DNA of 64,000 nucleotides from Nocardia sp. CNY236. Lineage in GTDB: Bacteria > Actinomycetota > Actinomycetes > Mycobacteriales > Mycobacteriaceae. Below, piece after piece: positions 34,767-43,461 of this stretch. A program made the translations under genes and the position numbers. The stretch lies in the NCBI RefSeq assembly GCF_000482385.1, contig NZ_AXVD01000014.1:1-64000 (forward strand). The letters run 5' to 3'. The notes beneath the pieces were generated by a model. That model made no database searches, was not told the origin of the DNA, and saw only the letters and a list, made by a program, of their open reading frames with translations. Position 1 is the first letter of the stretch; each line of letters starts with the position of its first letter.

Positions 34767-37631
34767 GTGCCGGACGGCGTTGTTTTGGAGGCTGTCGGGG
34801 AAGTCTCTTACTCGGTGGAGAAGACCAGTCGGCCGTGGGAGCTGGACGTCGACTCCATCGTGGTGTCGGTGGGATCCAGCCTCGGCTGGCTGGGTGTGGC
34901 ACTGCGGCAACACTATCCGCGCGCGCCATGGAATTCCGTGCGGTTCGCGGAAGTCCAGGCCGATCGACCAGCCGTCCTGGACCTGTCGGAGGGACGGCCT
35001 GCCGATGCGCGGTTGCGCCGCGCGATCCTGGTCACTCCCCGTGATGTCCCCGACGATGTCGGGAACATCACGGATACCTCGTTGGGTCTGGCAGCCACCA
35101 GCGCGATCACGGCCGCTGTCGCCGACGGCGCGAAGGCGCTGGCAATTCCGCTGCTGGGTACCGGAGCGCTCGCGCAACCAGTGGATCGGGTCGCGGCCGC
35201 TGTCGTGCCGGCCGTGGTCGCCGCGGTCGAGACCTTGTCCGGCGCGCGCCTCGAGCGCCTCGTTTTCCTGTGTCAGGACGCAATGACCGAAGTCGCGATC
35301 CGACGGGAATTCGGCACAATCGCTCGGGAGGACACCAGGGAGTTGTCCGGAGGCGTGGCCCGCGACCTGGTAGACCCTACGATCGGTATTCCGCTCACCG
35401 ACGATCAGCTCGGCTTCGCCCCGTATGTGTCGATGCTGGCGACCGTGGTCGCCGAGCGAACGACGCCGCTGCCACTGTCGGTCGGCGTCTTCGGTGAATG
35501 GGGTTCGGGCAAGAGCTACTTCATGGCCATGCTGCGCGATCGAATCCAGGTCCTGGCACAGTCGCAGGACAGCCGCTATTGCGATGAGATCGTCCAGATC
35601 GGATTCAATGCCTGGCATTACGCGGACACCAACCTGTGGGCCAGTCTCGCCGACGAGATCTTCGGCCAACTCGCGGGCGCGGACCCGTCCTCGCAGCAGC
35701 GCGCGGAAAGTATTCGCGCCGACCTCGCCGATCGGCTGGAACAACGCCACCAGTTGGAAGACGCGACTCGCGAGGCACGTGCTGTGGCCGCGGCCTTGCA
35801 GGCAGATGTGGAACGGGCGGTGGCACAGCGCGATTCCACCGCCGAGGATCTGCTCGCCGCGCTCCGAAATTCGAGCTCGTTCCAGGGGCGGGTCGATCGT
35901 CTGTGGAAACGACTCGGAATCACCGATGGAATCGAGCAGGCGAAGCTGTTCGCCGCGCAGATGCGCGGCACGCTGACCGAGGCCGATGCCCTGCGCCGCG
36001 CCTCGGCCGCGCGCTATGGACGCATCGCGGTGACAGTGGCGATCGGCTTGCTCGGTGTGGGTGCGCTGGTTGCCGTCGCGGCGCCCGCGATACGGGACAT
36101 GGTCGTTGCCGTGATCGGCATCGTGAGCGCCTGTACAGGGGGCATGGGATTCACTTTGGTGAAGCGCGCGCGGGACGGGCTGCGCACACTCCGGGAGATG
36201 ACCGATGATCTGCGCTCCGAGATGAGTCGAACGGCGGTCGCGGCAGTGCACGAGGAGGTCGCCGGCACGTTGACCAAGCTACGCGCCGCCGAAGCCGACC
36301 AACGGGTTGCCCAAGCTCAACTCGATGACGTCGTCGCGCACGTCGGAGAACTCGGCAGGCAACTGTCGGAGCTGGCACCGGGGCGGCGACTCTATACATT
36401 CCTCGCCGAGCGCGCCGACAATGCGTCCTATGCCGGACGCCTCGGGCTCGTCTCGACCATCCGGAAAGACTTCGAGCAACTGATCCAGCTCATGGCCGAT
36501 TGGCAGGCACACCCGGAGGAATGGGAGACCCGGCGACCAGTCGATCGGATCGTGCTCTACATCGACGATCTCGATCGTTGCCGCCCCGACCAGGTCGTCG
36601 ACGTGTTGCAAGCTGTGCACCTGCTGTTGGCGTTCGAACTGTTCGTCGTCGTTGTCGGAGTGGATCCGCAATGGTTGTTGCGTTCGCTGCGCAGTTCCTA
36701 CAGCGAACTGCTGCACGACCACGTCTTCGACGATCGCCTCGATGAGCGGCACACCGCGGAAGACTACTTGGAAAAGATCCTGAACATCCCTTTGGTAGTA
36801 CCGAGCATGCCGTCGGGCAGCCTCGAGCGCCTTCTCCGCGCGATCGATCGGGGTCGTGACGAAGGTGTAGCAGAGGATACGCCAGCCGTGCGCGCCGGTC
36901 GGGAGTCGCGCGGTGTGCCGGACCCGGTGAACGGCGAAACGACCGATACCGCGGCCATCACCGTCGAGCCCGGATCCGAGATCGACGTTCAGCAGTTGCC
37001 GGCACGCTCGGTTCTGCGGCCTCGGTCTCTGACGGAGCCGGAGATCACTCTGTTGGCCGCACTGGATGTCTTCGTCGATACACCCCGCCAAGCCAAGCGC
37101 CTCATCAACCTCTATCGCATGGTGCGCGCGACTCGCGATCTGTCCGAGGCCTCTCGCTTCCTGGGCGTCGACGGGAGGCCAGGGGAGTACCAAGCCGTGG
37201 TGATCTTGCTCGGAGTGCTCACCGCACCCGCTCAGTTGATCAGCAGCGTCTTGGACGCTCGGCCGGCTCCCGACCGTGGAGTCGGTGGTGGTTTGGCGCA
37301 TCGGCCGTCCTACCAGGCGTGGTCGAGCTTCGTCGATGATGTCGAACCTCGGGCGGAGCCCGGCGGATGGGCCAACCGGATCGTCGGACCGATGCCGCAG
37401 ACCCACCTGCCGTCCTGGGTTCATCTGCACCGCGGCCTCGTGGCCGCATCGACGGTTGCCGACGTGCTCGATCTATCGGACCTGCATACCTGGATGCCGC
37501 GCATTCGCCGCTTCTCCTATGCTCTTGCGGCTGTCCGGCGTGCGGAGAGCCGGACCTGGCGGGTACGTGCCGACATGACCGGCGACCTCGATGACCAGCC
37601 GCGTCGGCCGGTCCCGGTGGGTGGGGGATGA
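34767..37631 (+). CDS. KAP-family P-loop NTPase with N-terminal macro-like domain
   Basis: 954 residues from GTG 34767, chosen for the strong GGAAGGGGGG ribosome site; ATG 34737 is also in frame. Residues 25-175 look like a macro (ADP-ribose-binding) domain: IVVSVGSSLGWLGVAL and AIPLLGTGALAQPVD. The KAP NTPase follows: Walker A GEWGSGKS (243-250), then a coiled-coil region, two membrane helices (about 419-466; AVTVAIGLLGVGALVAVAAP), a second coiled coil, and Walker B VLYIDDLDRCRPDQVVDVLQ (Asp at 600-601) with the KAP signature downstream. KAP NTPases are often found in anti-phage systems, where the membrane insertion is typical. A macro-like fusion is unusual. Confidence 0.88.
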   Translation: MPDGVVLEAVGEVSYSVEKTSRPWELDVDSIVVSVGSSLGWLGVALRQHYPRAPWNSVRFAEVQADRPAVLDLSEGRPADARLRRAILVTPRDVPDDVGNITDTSLGLAATSAITAAVADGAKALAIPLLGTGALAQPVDRVAAAVVPAVVAAVETLSGARLERLVFLCQDAMTEVAIRREFGTIAREDTRELSGGVARDLVDPTIGIPLTDDQLGFAPYVSMLATVVAERTTPLPLSVGVFGEWGSGKSYFMAMLRDRIQVLAQSQDSRYCDEIVQIGFNAWHYADTNLWASLADEIFGQLAGADPSSQQRAESIRADLADRLEQRHQLEDATREARAVAAALQADVERAVAQRDSTAEDLLAALRNSSSFQGRVDRLWKRLGITDGIEQAKLFAAQMRGTLTEADALRRASAARYGRIAVTVAIGLLGVGALVAVAAPAIRDMVVAVIGIVSACTGGMGFTLVKRARDGLRTLREMTDDLRSEMSRTAVAAVHEEVAGTLTKLRAAEADQRVAQAQLDDVVAHVGELGRQLSELAPGRRLYTFLAERADNASYAGRLGLVSTIRKDFEQLIQLMADWQAHPEEWETRRPVDRIVLYIDDLDRCRPDQVVDVLQAVHLLLAFELFVVVVGVDPQWLLRSLRSSYSELLHDHVFDDRLDERHTAEDYLEKILNIPLVVPSMPSGSLERLLRAIDRGRDEGVAEDTPAVRAGRESRGVPDPVNGETTDTAAITVEPGSEIDVQQLPARSVLRPRSLTEPEITLLAALDVFVDTPRQAKRLINLYRMVRATRDLSEASRFLGVDGRPGEYQAVVILLGVLTAPAQLISSVLDARPAPDRGVGGGLAHRPSYQAWSSFVDDVEPRAEPGGWANRIVGPMPQTHLPSWVHLHRGLVAASTVADVLDLSDLHTWMPRIRRFSYALAAVRRAESRTWRVRADMTGDLDDQPRRPVPVGGG

Positions 37632-37632
37632 T

Positions 37633-38499
37633 TCATTCGGGTGACGTTCGGTGGCCCAGAACGGCGAACATGGTGACCGAGAAGTGGAAGTCGCCACGCG
37701 CGATACCGGCCTCCATGCTCGAGACGAGCTCGAGCATTTCGTGTTCGGTGAACGCGCCGGTGGCGAGGGCGTCGGAGGTCAGGTGGGCGAACATCGGGCG
37801 GATCGTTTCCGGGTCCCAGATCGCCGCCTCCGATTTCACCTCGTCGATCGCAAACCCGGCGGACGTGAGCAGGCCACGCAACCGTCGGCCCGATCTGGGA
37901 TTCGGAACGTCAGCGAGTATCGCAGCTGTCATGCGGCCGGTCATCTCGGGATCGCCGGGATGGGCTATGGCAGTCTGCCAATCGCTGTCGACCAGCAGCG
38001 CCCGCCCGCCGGGTCGCAACACTCGCGCCATCTCGATGGTGGCGGCCATCGGATCGTCGAGATGTTGGTAGACGCGCTCGCATCGGACCGCGTCCAACGA
38101 ATCGTCCGGGAACGGCAGTTGGTAGGCAGTGCCCTGGACGAACCGGGCGCGCGAGCCGGCGGCGGCGGCTCGCGCGCGAGCGACATCGAGCATCGCCGGG
38201 TTCGGATCGACGCCGACCGCGTCGCCCTCGGGGCCGACCTGGTCGGCGAATGCGAGCACTTCGGTCCCCGTCCCGGCGCCGATGTCCAGCACGCGTTCTC
38301 CTGGTCGGGCAGCGAGAGCATCACGCCCCCAGCCACGCAGATGTCGAACGCCGGGTAGCCCTGCCTGCAGATCGAGCAGCTCGACCAGCAGGGCCGTCGA
38401 GTCGGCCGCATTCGCATCGTCGGTCGTCCCAGCGGAGAGTTCGCCGGGAATGGCGTCGATGTGGAACGACAGGCCGCGGCGTGACGGCTCACTCGGCAT
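37633..38499 (-). CDS. SAM-dependent methyltransferase (class I)
   Basis: 288 residues from ATG 38499. Motif I is VLDIGAGTGTE (70-80), followed by VGVDPNPAMLDVAR (acidic loop), the post-I block LPFPDDSLDAVRC and motif III LRPGGRALLVDSDW. The fold is that of UbiE/COQ5-like Rossmann methyltransferases. The extended N-terminus (about 50 residues) probably covers the active site. It converges with the KAP gene with only one base between the stops. The methyl acceptor is unknown. Confidence 0.9.
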   Translation of the reverse strand: MPSEPSRRGLSFHIDAIPGELSAGTTDDANAADSTALLVELLDLQAGLPGVRHLRGWGRDALAARPGERVLDIGAGTGTEVLAFADQVGPEGDAVGVDPNPAMLDVARARAAAAGSRARFVQGTAYQLPFPDDSLDAVRCERVYQHLDDPMAATIEMARVLRPGGRALLVDSDWQTAIAHPGDPEMTGRMTAAILADVPNPRSGRRLRGLLTSAGFAIDEVKSEAAIWDPETIRPMFAHLTSDALATGAFTEHEMLELVSSMEAGIARGDFHFSVTMFAVLGHRTSPE

Positions 38500-38534
38500 A
38501 CCCCAACAGTAGGCTCACCATGCTGCGGTGCTGG

Positions 38535-39410
38535 TCAGTTCGTCGTCGCATAGACCTCGGCGCCACTGATGGGTTGGCTGGGTCGTCCGTGGATGTCGAC
38601 GGGTACATCGCCGGTGAGGGTCACTCGGTGCATGAGGCGGCGTTGGTCGCCGTAGTCGTCGACCGCACGGTGTTGGGTGGCACGGTTGTCCCAGATGGCG
38701 ACATCGCCCGGTTCCCAGTTCCAGCGAATGGTGTGCTCGGGTCGAGTGACCCGATCCTGGAGCAGACGGATCACCACCTGGGATTCGTAGCTGTCCATGC
38801 CGACCAGGTGTTGTGCGAATTGTCCCAGCAGCAGCACTCGCTCGCCGGATTCGGGGTGCACCCGTACGACCGGGTGGTTGGTGCGGATGTCGGGGGCGGT
38901 GAACAGGTCGGCCACGGCTTGGGCTTTGGGTCCTGCGGTAGGGGCCAGGCCGGCGTAGTCGAAGCGGTTGCTGTGCATCGCCCACAGTGATTCGGCGAGG
39001 CGTTGGAGCGGTTCGGGCAGCGCGGCGTAGGCGGCGGCAGTGGATGACCACAGCGTGGTGCCGCCGAAAGCGGGCACGATGACCGCGCGTAGGACCGATG
39101 CCTTGGGGAAGTTCGGCATGAATGTCATATCGGTGTGCCACCGTGTGGCCTTGGCGTATTCGGAGTCGATTGCGGTGATCGGGTCGCCGGCGCTGGCATG
39201 ATGCGCTACCGGGGTGCCCAGCAGTTCGGCGAACGCGTACTGCGTGGCGTCGTCGAGGTGATGTTGGCCACGGAAGAAGATCACCTTGTGGGCGAGCAGC
39301 GCCCGATGGATCTGCTCGACCACCGCCGGGTCCAATGTGCCACCGAGGCGCACGCCGTCTATCCGCGCTCCGATGTGCACGCCCAGTCTGTGCACGGTCA
39401 GTGCAGTCAT
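38535..39410 (-). CDS. Taurine/alpha-ketoglutarate-dependent dioxygenase (TauD family)
   Basis: 291 residues from ATG 39410, with GGAGGG about 9 bases upstream. The iron ligands are H92 and D94 (RWHTDMTF) and the distal H247 ([14 protein letters not shown]); the 2-oxoglutarate-binding Arg follows (about 258 or 262). The protein corresponds to TauD/TfdA enzymes that split sulfonates, sulfate esters or similar compounds with 2-oxoglutarate and O2. It is transcribed away from a TetR gene through an intergenic region with two operator palindromes; the regulator is its likely repressor. Confidence 0.93.
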   Translation of the reverse strand: MTALTVHRLGVHIGARIDGVRLGGTLDPAVVEQIHRALLAHKVIFFRGQHHLDDATQYAFAELLGTPVAHHASAGDPITAIDSEYAKATRWHTDMTFMPNFPKASVLRAVIVPAFGGTTLWSSTAAAYAALPEPLQRLAESLWAMHSNRFDYAGLAPTAGPKAQAVADLFTAPDIRTNHPVVRVHPESGERVLLLGQFAQHLVGMDSYESQVVIRLLQDRVTRPEHTIRWNWEPGDVAIWDNRATQHRAVDDYGDQRRLMHRVTLTGDVPVDIHGRPSQPISGAEVYATTN

Positions 39411-39431
39411 GATTCCGATCCCTCCATCTGA

Positions 39432-39491
39432 TGTAATCAGTTGCTTACAACCTGTCTGCACCGAGTGTAATCGCTCGATTACACTCGGTGC
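39432..39491. promoter_or_regulatory. Two TetR operators between tauD-like and tetR genes
   Basis: Inverted repeats of the type TGTAA-N8-TTACA occur twice: 39432-39449 and 39466-39483 (34 bp between centres). The second is embedded in a perfect 34-bp palindrome at 39458-39491, with 14-bp arms (GCACCGAGTGTAAT / ATTACACTCGGTGC) and a 6-bp centre. It lies directly before the TetR start, so autoregulation and control of the dioxygenase are expected. Confidence 0.85.
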
Positions 39492-39502
39492 ATGAGAGAA
39501 CG

Positions 39503-40171
39503 ATGAGAGTTGGTGAGTTCATGGTCGGAACACGCAAAAACGACAAACCGATCGGTCGCGAGCAAGTCGTTGCCGCGATGCTCGAGCACGCGGCCGACTT
39601 GTTCGCCGAGCGTGGCCCAGCGGCGACCTCGACCCGCGATATCGCCGCGCGGGCCGGCATCAACCAAGCGTTGATCTTTCGGCACTTCGGCAACAAAGAA
39701 CAACTCGTCGGCGCGGTACTGGATGATCTTGCCGCCAAAGCGGCCGCCGCACGCCACGCGGCGGGCGTCGACACCACGGAACCGGGCATCACAGATGCCA
39801 TCGCTGGGGTGCTGCTACCCGGAGATCCGGTCGACACGGCGGTCACTCGGACAGCCGATCGCAGACATTGGCAGGTCTTGGCCCGAGCGCTGCTGGACGG
39901 ATACCCCGTCGGTCGACTGCAGCATCAGTTCCCCGGCATGAGCGAGTTGATCGATGCAACCCGCGCACGCCTCGAGGACGACACCCAAGCCCGTCTAGCC
40001 GCGGCCAATGTGGTTGCACTGGTACTGGGCTGGCACATGTTCGGACCGTTCCTGCATTCGGCGGCCGCCATGGACGAAATCCCTGAACCCTTGATCCGGC
40101 ACGCGATCGCCGCCGCGGCCACCAACGTTCTCGACACTGCCGCTCGAACCGGTATTGGTGAGTCCGGGTGA
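39503..40171 (+). CDS. TetR-family regulator, divergent from the TauD-like dioxygenase
   Basis: 222 residues if ATG 39503 is used; ATG 39521 is equally in frame. The HTH is [20 protein letters not shown] followed by [20 protein letters not shown]. The remainder ([20 protein letters not shown]) is a normal TetR C-domain. Its start follows the 34-bp palindrome, so repression of itself and of the dioxygenase is the simplest reading. The ligand is unknown, perhaps a sulfonated compound or its degradation product. Confidence 0.9.
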   Translation: MRVGEFMVGTRKNDKPIGREQVVAAMLEHAADLFAERGPAATSTRDIAARAGINQALIFRHFGNKEQLVGAVLDDLAAKAAAARHAAGVDTTEPGITDAIAGVLLPGDPVDTAVTRTADRRHWQVLARALLDGYPVGRLQHQFPGMSELIDATRARLEDDTQARLAAANVVALVLGWHMFGPFLHSAAAMDEIPEPLIRHAIAAAATNVLDTAARTGIGESG

Positions 40172-40262
40172 ACGGTGGCCGCGGGGTAGGTCGGCTTCGA
40201 TCTGGGTAAGGGTGGCGCTCCCGGTGTTCTGGGCCGAAGATTCCTCACCGAACGACACTAGT

Positions 40263-40280
40263 TGTACGATAAGTTGTACA
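40263..40280. promoter_or_regulatory. yefM-yoeB operator (two TGTACA-type sites, 12 bp apart)
   Basis: TGTACG at 40263-40268 and TGTACA at 40275-40280 are 12 bp apart centre to centre. In E. coli the yefM-yoeB operator consists of two TGTACA-cored inverted repeats at this same distance. The site lies about 25 bp before the yefM start, where YefM/YoeB would bind and repress their own operon. Confidence 0.72.
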
Positions 40281-40305
40281 ACCTTGGGAAGAAGGTGAGA
40301 CGCTG

Positions 40306-40671
40306 ATGCCCGCGCTACCGATTTCGACCGTGCGCCAAAACCTGTTCGGGCTGGTGCAGCAGGTCAACGACGACCATGATCCGTTGACCGTGGTCACCAA
40401 GTCGGGTGAGAACGCTGTGCTGGTAGCCGAGTCCGACTGGAACTCCCTGATGGAAACGCTGTATGTGCTCCAGACTCACGGAGGTGTACACCTGCTGAAA
40501 TCAGCGCAGGACGCCCGGCGAGGCTGCACAGATCCCCACACCCTCTTCGATCCCGACGCGGAGTCGATCGAGATGACGCGCTCTACGGAAGAGGACATGC
40601 AGCGCGATGAACTGTCAGGACTGTCATCGGTAAGACATGTGCAGTCAGGGGAGCCGCAACGACGTGCCTGA
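40306..40671 (+). CDS. yefM: Antitoxin, YefM/Phd family
   Basis: 121 residues. The N-terminal DNA-binding part is typical (PISTVRQNLFGLVQQVNDDH, then DPLTVVTKSGENAVLVAESD). The region after it (WNSLMETLYVLQTHGGVHLL) is the neutralising helix area. The protein is about 30 residues longer than usual, with an acidic C-terminal extension that should wrap the toxin. The operator with two TGTACA-type sites precedes the gene. It is in one operon with yoeB, the toxin start overlapping the antitoxin stop by 8 bases. In the complex it blocks YoeB and represses transcription. Confidence 0.92.
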   Translation: MPALPISTVRQNLFGLVQQVNDDHDPLTVVTKSGENAVLVAESDWNSLMETLYVLQTHGGVHLLKSAQDARRGCTDPHTLFDPDAESIEMTRSTEEDMQRDELSGLSSVRHVQSGEPQRRA

Positions 40672-40933
40672 CCGAAAACTGACATTCACGGCCCAGGGGT
40701 GGCGCAGCTATTCGGCATGGATGGCACGAGATCGTGCGGTGCTGAAGGCGGCGAACAAGATGATCAACGCCGCGCTGGGCGACCCATTCGCTGGGATCGG
40801 CAAACCAGAGCCATTGCGGCACCACCTAGCGGGGCATTGGTCGCGGCGGATCAGCCAAGAACATCGACTGATCTATTACGTCACCGACACGGAAATAGCA
40901 ATCGTGCAGGTCGGTGGACACTACGACGACTGA
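40664..40933 (+). CDS. yoeB: mRNA interferase toxin, YoeB/Txe family
   Basis: 89 residues from GTG 40664; ATG 40637 is in frame upstream but would overlap the antitoxin more. Family blocks: KLTFTAQGWRSYSAWMA, PEPLRHHLAGHWSRRISQEH and RLIYYVTDTEIAIVQVGGHY, which carry the catalytic Glu/Arg/His-type residues (Arg in RRIS, His in GGHYDD). YoeB is a ribosome-dependent endoribonuclease of the RelE superfamily. All key positions look intact, so the module should be functional. Confidence 0.92.
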   Translation: MPDRKLTFTAQGWRSYSAWMARDRAVLKAANKMINAALGDPFAGIGKPEPLRHHLAGHWSRRISQEHRLIYYVTDTEIAIVQVGGHYDD

Positions 40934-41372
40934 CCTCGGCCAACCGGCGTCGCTATCGAGCACCCGGCTCTGCTCGCGGTCGAGAGCACGGCGGAAACGA
41001 CGAACCCGGGCCGGGGCGAGGGGGAATTCGCGGGCAGCCCCGCGTCGCAGGGTGAACCGGCGACGGTCGAAGTCCCAGAACCGATACAACGGCCACTGCA
41101 CGGTATGCGCAATCCATGCCATGACGATGAAATATCGGTGCTGAGGACGGGGGAGTAGCCCTGCGCCCTGATCGTACGCAGGCCGCTGAGTTGGAAATGC
41201 CACCAGCGGCGCGGGCTGGTGTGGCGCGTCCGCCTGTCGTATTGCTATTCCTACATGGAAGATGCCGATATCAGCGCGCTTCCCGCCGGCCGGCACGGCG
41301 TAGCTGCCTCTGTGGCAGCTACCTCGGTACCCAGGTCAGAGGCTGTTTCGTGCTACATCTGCGGTCCGGCCG
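40934..41372. other. About 440 bases without a supported gene
   Basis: Minus-strand and plus-strand frames are open here, but they overlap yoeB or one another and show no motif. A minus-strand frame encoding PLYRFWDFDRRRFTL from about 41130 looks vaguely protein-like; it runs antisense through the 3' half of yoeB, so I do not call it. Confidence 0.4.
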
Positions 41373-42524
41373 TCACATCCGGTAGGTGTCGCGGAACGCT
41401 GCGCGCACCACGGCCGCGTCCGGCGCGCCCCGGCCCGCTATCCCGGTGACCACTTCGGACACGCGCCAGTAGTTCGACGGGACCAGGCGGCCGGATTCCA
41501 CCGCCCTCAGCGTTACGTGCGCCGCCTCTTCCGTCTTGCCGGCCGCGACCAGGGCCAGGCCGAGGTCCAGGTTCGCCGATGCGATGCGGCGCGGCCGGAC
41601 GGTCGGGGAGCGTTTCAGGTCCGACAGCACGTGGCGGGCGTAGGACTCCGCCGCTGGGTCACCGAGCCAGGACAACGTCGTGGCCACGTAGGCGTCCGAC
41701 TTGGCCGGGTCGTAGCGGAAATGGTGCTCCGGCCGGTCGGGGGCTCTCAGCCCGGAGACGAGGCGCGCGACTGCGCGCAGCGCACCATAGGTTCCCTTGC
41801 CGTCCCCGAGCCGGGCCAGTGCGCGGCCCTCTTGGGCAGTGGCTTGGATGAACGCCGAACTGTCTTCGGGCGCGATGGTCTGAGCCGCGCGGGAGAGTTC
41901 GGCCGCTTCGGTGAACGCGCCCGCGGTGAGTCGCTGCCAGGCCCGTGTCTCCAGGCACCACGCCTGGATCTCCCGGTGCTCCGCTTCGTCGGCAAGCTTC
42001 CACGCCAGGTGTCCGCGTGCGGCTGCGGCGGAGGTCTCGCCCAGGTCGATGTGGCATGTGCTCGCCAGCAGCGAGAGCCAGCCGACCGTGACCAGGAGAC
42101 GGCGGTGTTGGGCCAGCGTCTTGCGGGAGTCCATGAGCCGCCCGGCGTAGCCGAGATGCCGACGGATGTCCACGAGCAGTTCGCCCGGCGGTGTTGTCGG
42201 GTAGCTCGCCGCCAGGTCGTCCACGGCCGATTCCAACCGGTCCAGGGTGTCCCTGCCGATGTCGGATGACGCCGCCCGCGAAAGCCATTCGGCCGCCGCC
42301 CGTTCCCCGTCGTCTGGTTCGATGAACAGTGCGGACCCGACCCCCAGCGCATCGGCGTAGGCGCGTACGTGCTCGGGTCCGATCTGGCGCTGCCCGGTCT
42401 CCAGCATCCCGAGCAGCGGCTTGCTGTAGTGCGTCCGCGCCGCCATTGCGGACAGGCTCAGCCTGGCCGCCTCCCTCGCGGCGCGCAGTCGCTCACCTGT
42501 GATCTTCTCCCCGCCTGAGTCCAT
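41373..42524 (-). CDS. XRE-family regulator with TPR-like C-terminal domain
   Basis: 383 residues from ATG 42524. The N-terminal HTH (11-62) is ERLRAAREAARLSLSAMAAR followed by HYSKPLLGMLETGQRQIGPE. The rest is a long helical TPR-like array (about 100-370; LDRLESAVDDLAASYPTTPP, then HRRLLVTVGWLSLLASTCHI, then GAFTEAAELSRAAQTIAPED). This is common in actinobacteria for regulators answering to peptides or partner proteins. It is divergent from two small genes at 42645-43213, probably its target operon. Length and motifs suggest an intact protein. Confidence 0.87.
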   Translation of the reverse strand: MDSGGEKITGERLRAAREAARLSLSAMAARTHYSKPLLGMLETGQRQIGPEHVRAYADALGVGSALFIEPDDGERAAAEWLSRAASSDIGRDTLDRLESAVDDLAASYPTTPPGELLVDIRRHLGYAGRLMDSRKTLAQHRRLLVTVGWLSLLASTCHIDLGETSAAAARGHLAWKLADEAEHREIQAWCLETRAWQRLTAGAFTEAAELSRAAQTIAPEDSSAFIQATAQEGRALARLGDGKGTYGALRAVARLVSGLRAPDRPEHHFRYDPAKSDAYVATTLSWLGDPAAESYARHVLSDLKRSPTVRPRRIASANLDLGLALVAAGKTEEAAHVTLRAVESGRLVPSNYWRVSEVVTGIAGRGAPDAAVVRAAFRDTYRM

Positions 42525-42644
42525 GAGTCCCACGGTAACCGTGCTGTGTCTTCGGCTGTAGACGGTTGTGGACAGCAAGGCGGGTACGGGTCGAACAACG
42601 CACGCCTAGCGTCCATTTCAGCCAACGGACGAGCAGGGGACGAC

Positions 42645-42860
42645 ATGAACGGTGGGCGGTACCTTCAACACAGCGATGGAACCTGGGAGGTGGTCGGCGA
42701 CGACGGATGGCCCGTCCCGCTGGCCGATTTCGTGGATATCCACGCCGTGGCGGTGGTTGCCCTCGCGGCTGTGGACGAAACGCCGGTAGACGAGCGCTTA
42801 CTGATCGCGGTCCGGCGTGGCCTGCTATCGATCGGGTGCAACGACAGGGCGAAACGGTGA
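42645..42860 (+). CDS. Small hypothetical protein divergent from XRE regulator
   Basis: 71 residues from ATG 42645 with AGGGGA upstream. MNGGRYLQHSDGTWEVVGDD is followed by WPVPLADFVDIHAVAVVALA. The protein shows no motif I can name; similar small proteins with SDGTWEVV accompany XRE/TPR regulators in Nocardia and Streptomyces. Stop and next start overlap as GTGA, so it is coupled to the small membrane protein that follows. Confidence 0.65.
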   Translation: MNGGRYLQHSDGTWEVVGDDGWPVPLADFVDIHAVAVVALAAVDETPVDERLLIAVRRGLLSIGCNDRAKR

Positions 42861-43213
42861 TCGTGCTCGGGTGGGTGTTCGTAGTCGGCTTGCTGCTGGG
42901 CGTGATCGTCGCAGCCATCTGGTGGCGGGAACGCCCATCGTGTGAGGCCGAGACTCCTCCGAGCGCGGGCCGGACCGCCGACCGCGCGGCGAGCAAAGAC
43001 CACTCGTCGCCGTGCACATCCGTCGAGGGCCGGTGTCGGTGGGCAAGAACGTGGAAGAGGGCGACCGAATTTCTACCGGTCACTTCGCAGCCTGCCCCCG
43101 CCTCCCGCGGCGCCCCTCGGCGAAGACTCAGCCAAGTGATCGAATCCAGCTCCGACCTCGGCCTCGAGATGGTGGGCGCAGAGGGGATCGAACCCCCGAC
43201 CGCTGGTGTGTAA
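42857..43213 (+). CDS. Possible small membrane protein running into the tRNA-Val junction
   Basis: A frame of 118 residues from GTG 42857. Its N-terminus is a single membrane helix (LGWVFVVGLLLGVIVAAIWW). The second half is rich in Arg, Ser and Pro without motifs, and the last residues and the stop are encoded by the left copy of the 49-bp tRNA fragment. The membrane part is credible; the C-terminal half, antisense to a tRNA 3' end, may not be real protein sequence. It is coupled to the preceding gene. Confidence 0.4.
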   Translation: MIVLGWVFVVGLLLGVIVAAIWWRERPSCEAETPPSAGRTADRAASKDHSSPCTSVEGRCRWARTWKRATEFLPVTSQPAPASRGAPRRRLSQVIESSSDLGLEMVGAEGIEPPTAGV

Positions 43214-43219
43214 AACCAG
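43171..43219. repeat. attL: left 49-bp direct repeat (tRNA-Val 3' fragment)
   Basis: 49 bases identical to 59117-59165, covering the anticodon loop, variable loop, T-arm and acceptor 3' strand of tRNA-Val on the minus strand. The 5' half of a tRNA is missing, so this is the attachment-site copy left on the far side of the insertion. Confidence 0.92.
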
Positions 43220-43461
43220 TACGTGCGCCTCGGTCCGTACAGCGGCGCGGCCTGCGCTATTGACGGGATTAGTCCATGCAGTTCAGGGCGTTTCCAGTTC
43301 GCAGCGCAGTGACATACGAAGACACTATGCGACACAAGAAAACACCTGTCTGCCCCATGATTTGCCACACTCCCGCTGGGTCCATGCCCCACGTACTGTT
43401 GCTCATGTCAGTGTTTGGTAACCACTGTGCTTAGGCGAGCATCCATCGTGGGAGGCAATGT

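Noticed and set aside
40826..41296. Minus-strand frame (156 residues) overlapping yoeB.
   Set aside because: It is antisense to the toxin gene over much of its length and shows no motif or ribosome site.
43171..43219. A second tRNA-Val gene at the left junction.
   Set aside because: Only the 3' part is present; the 5' half (acceptor and D-arm) is missing, so it is an attachment-site copy.
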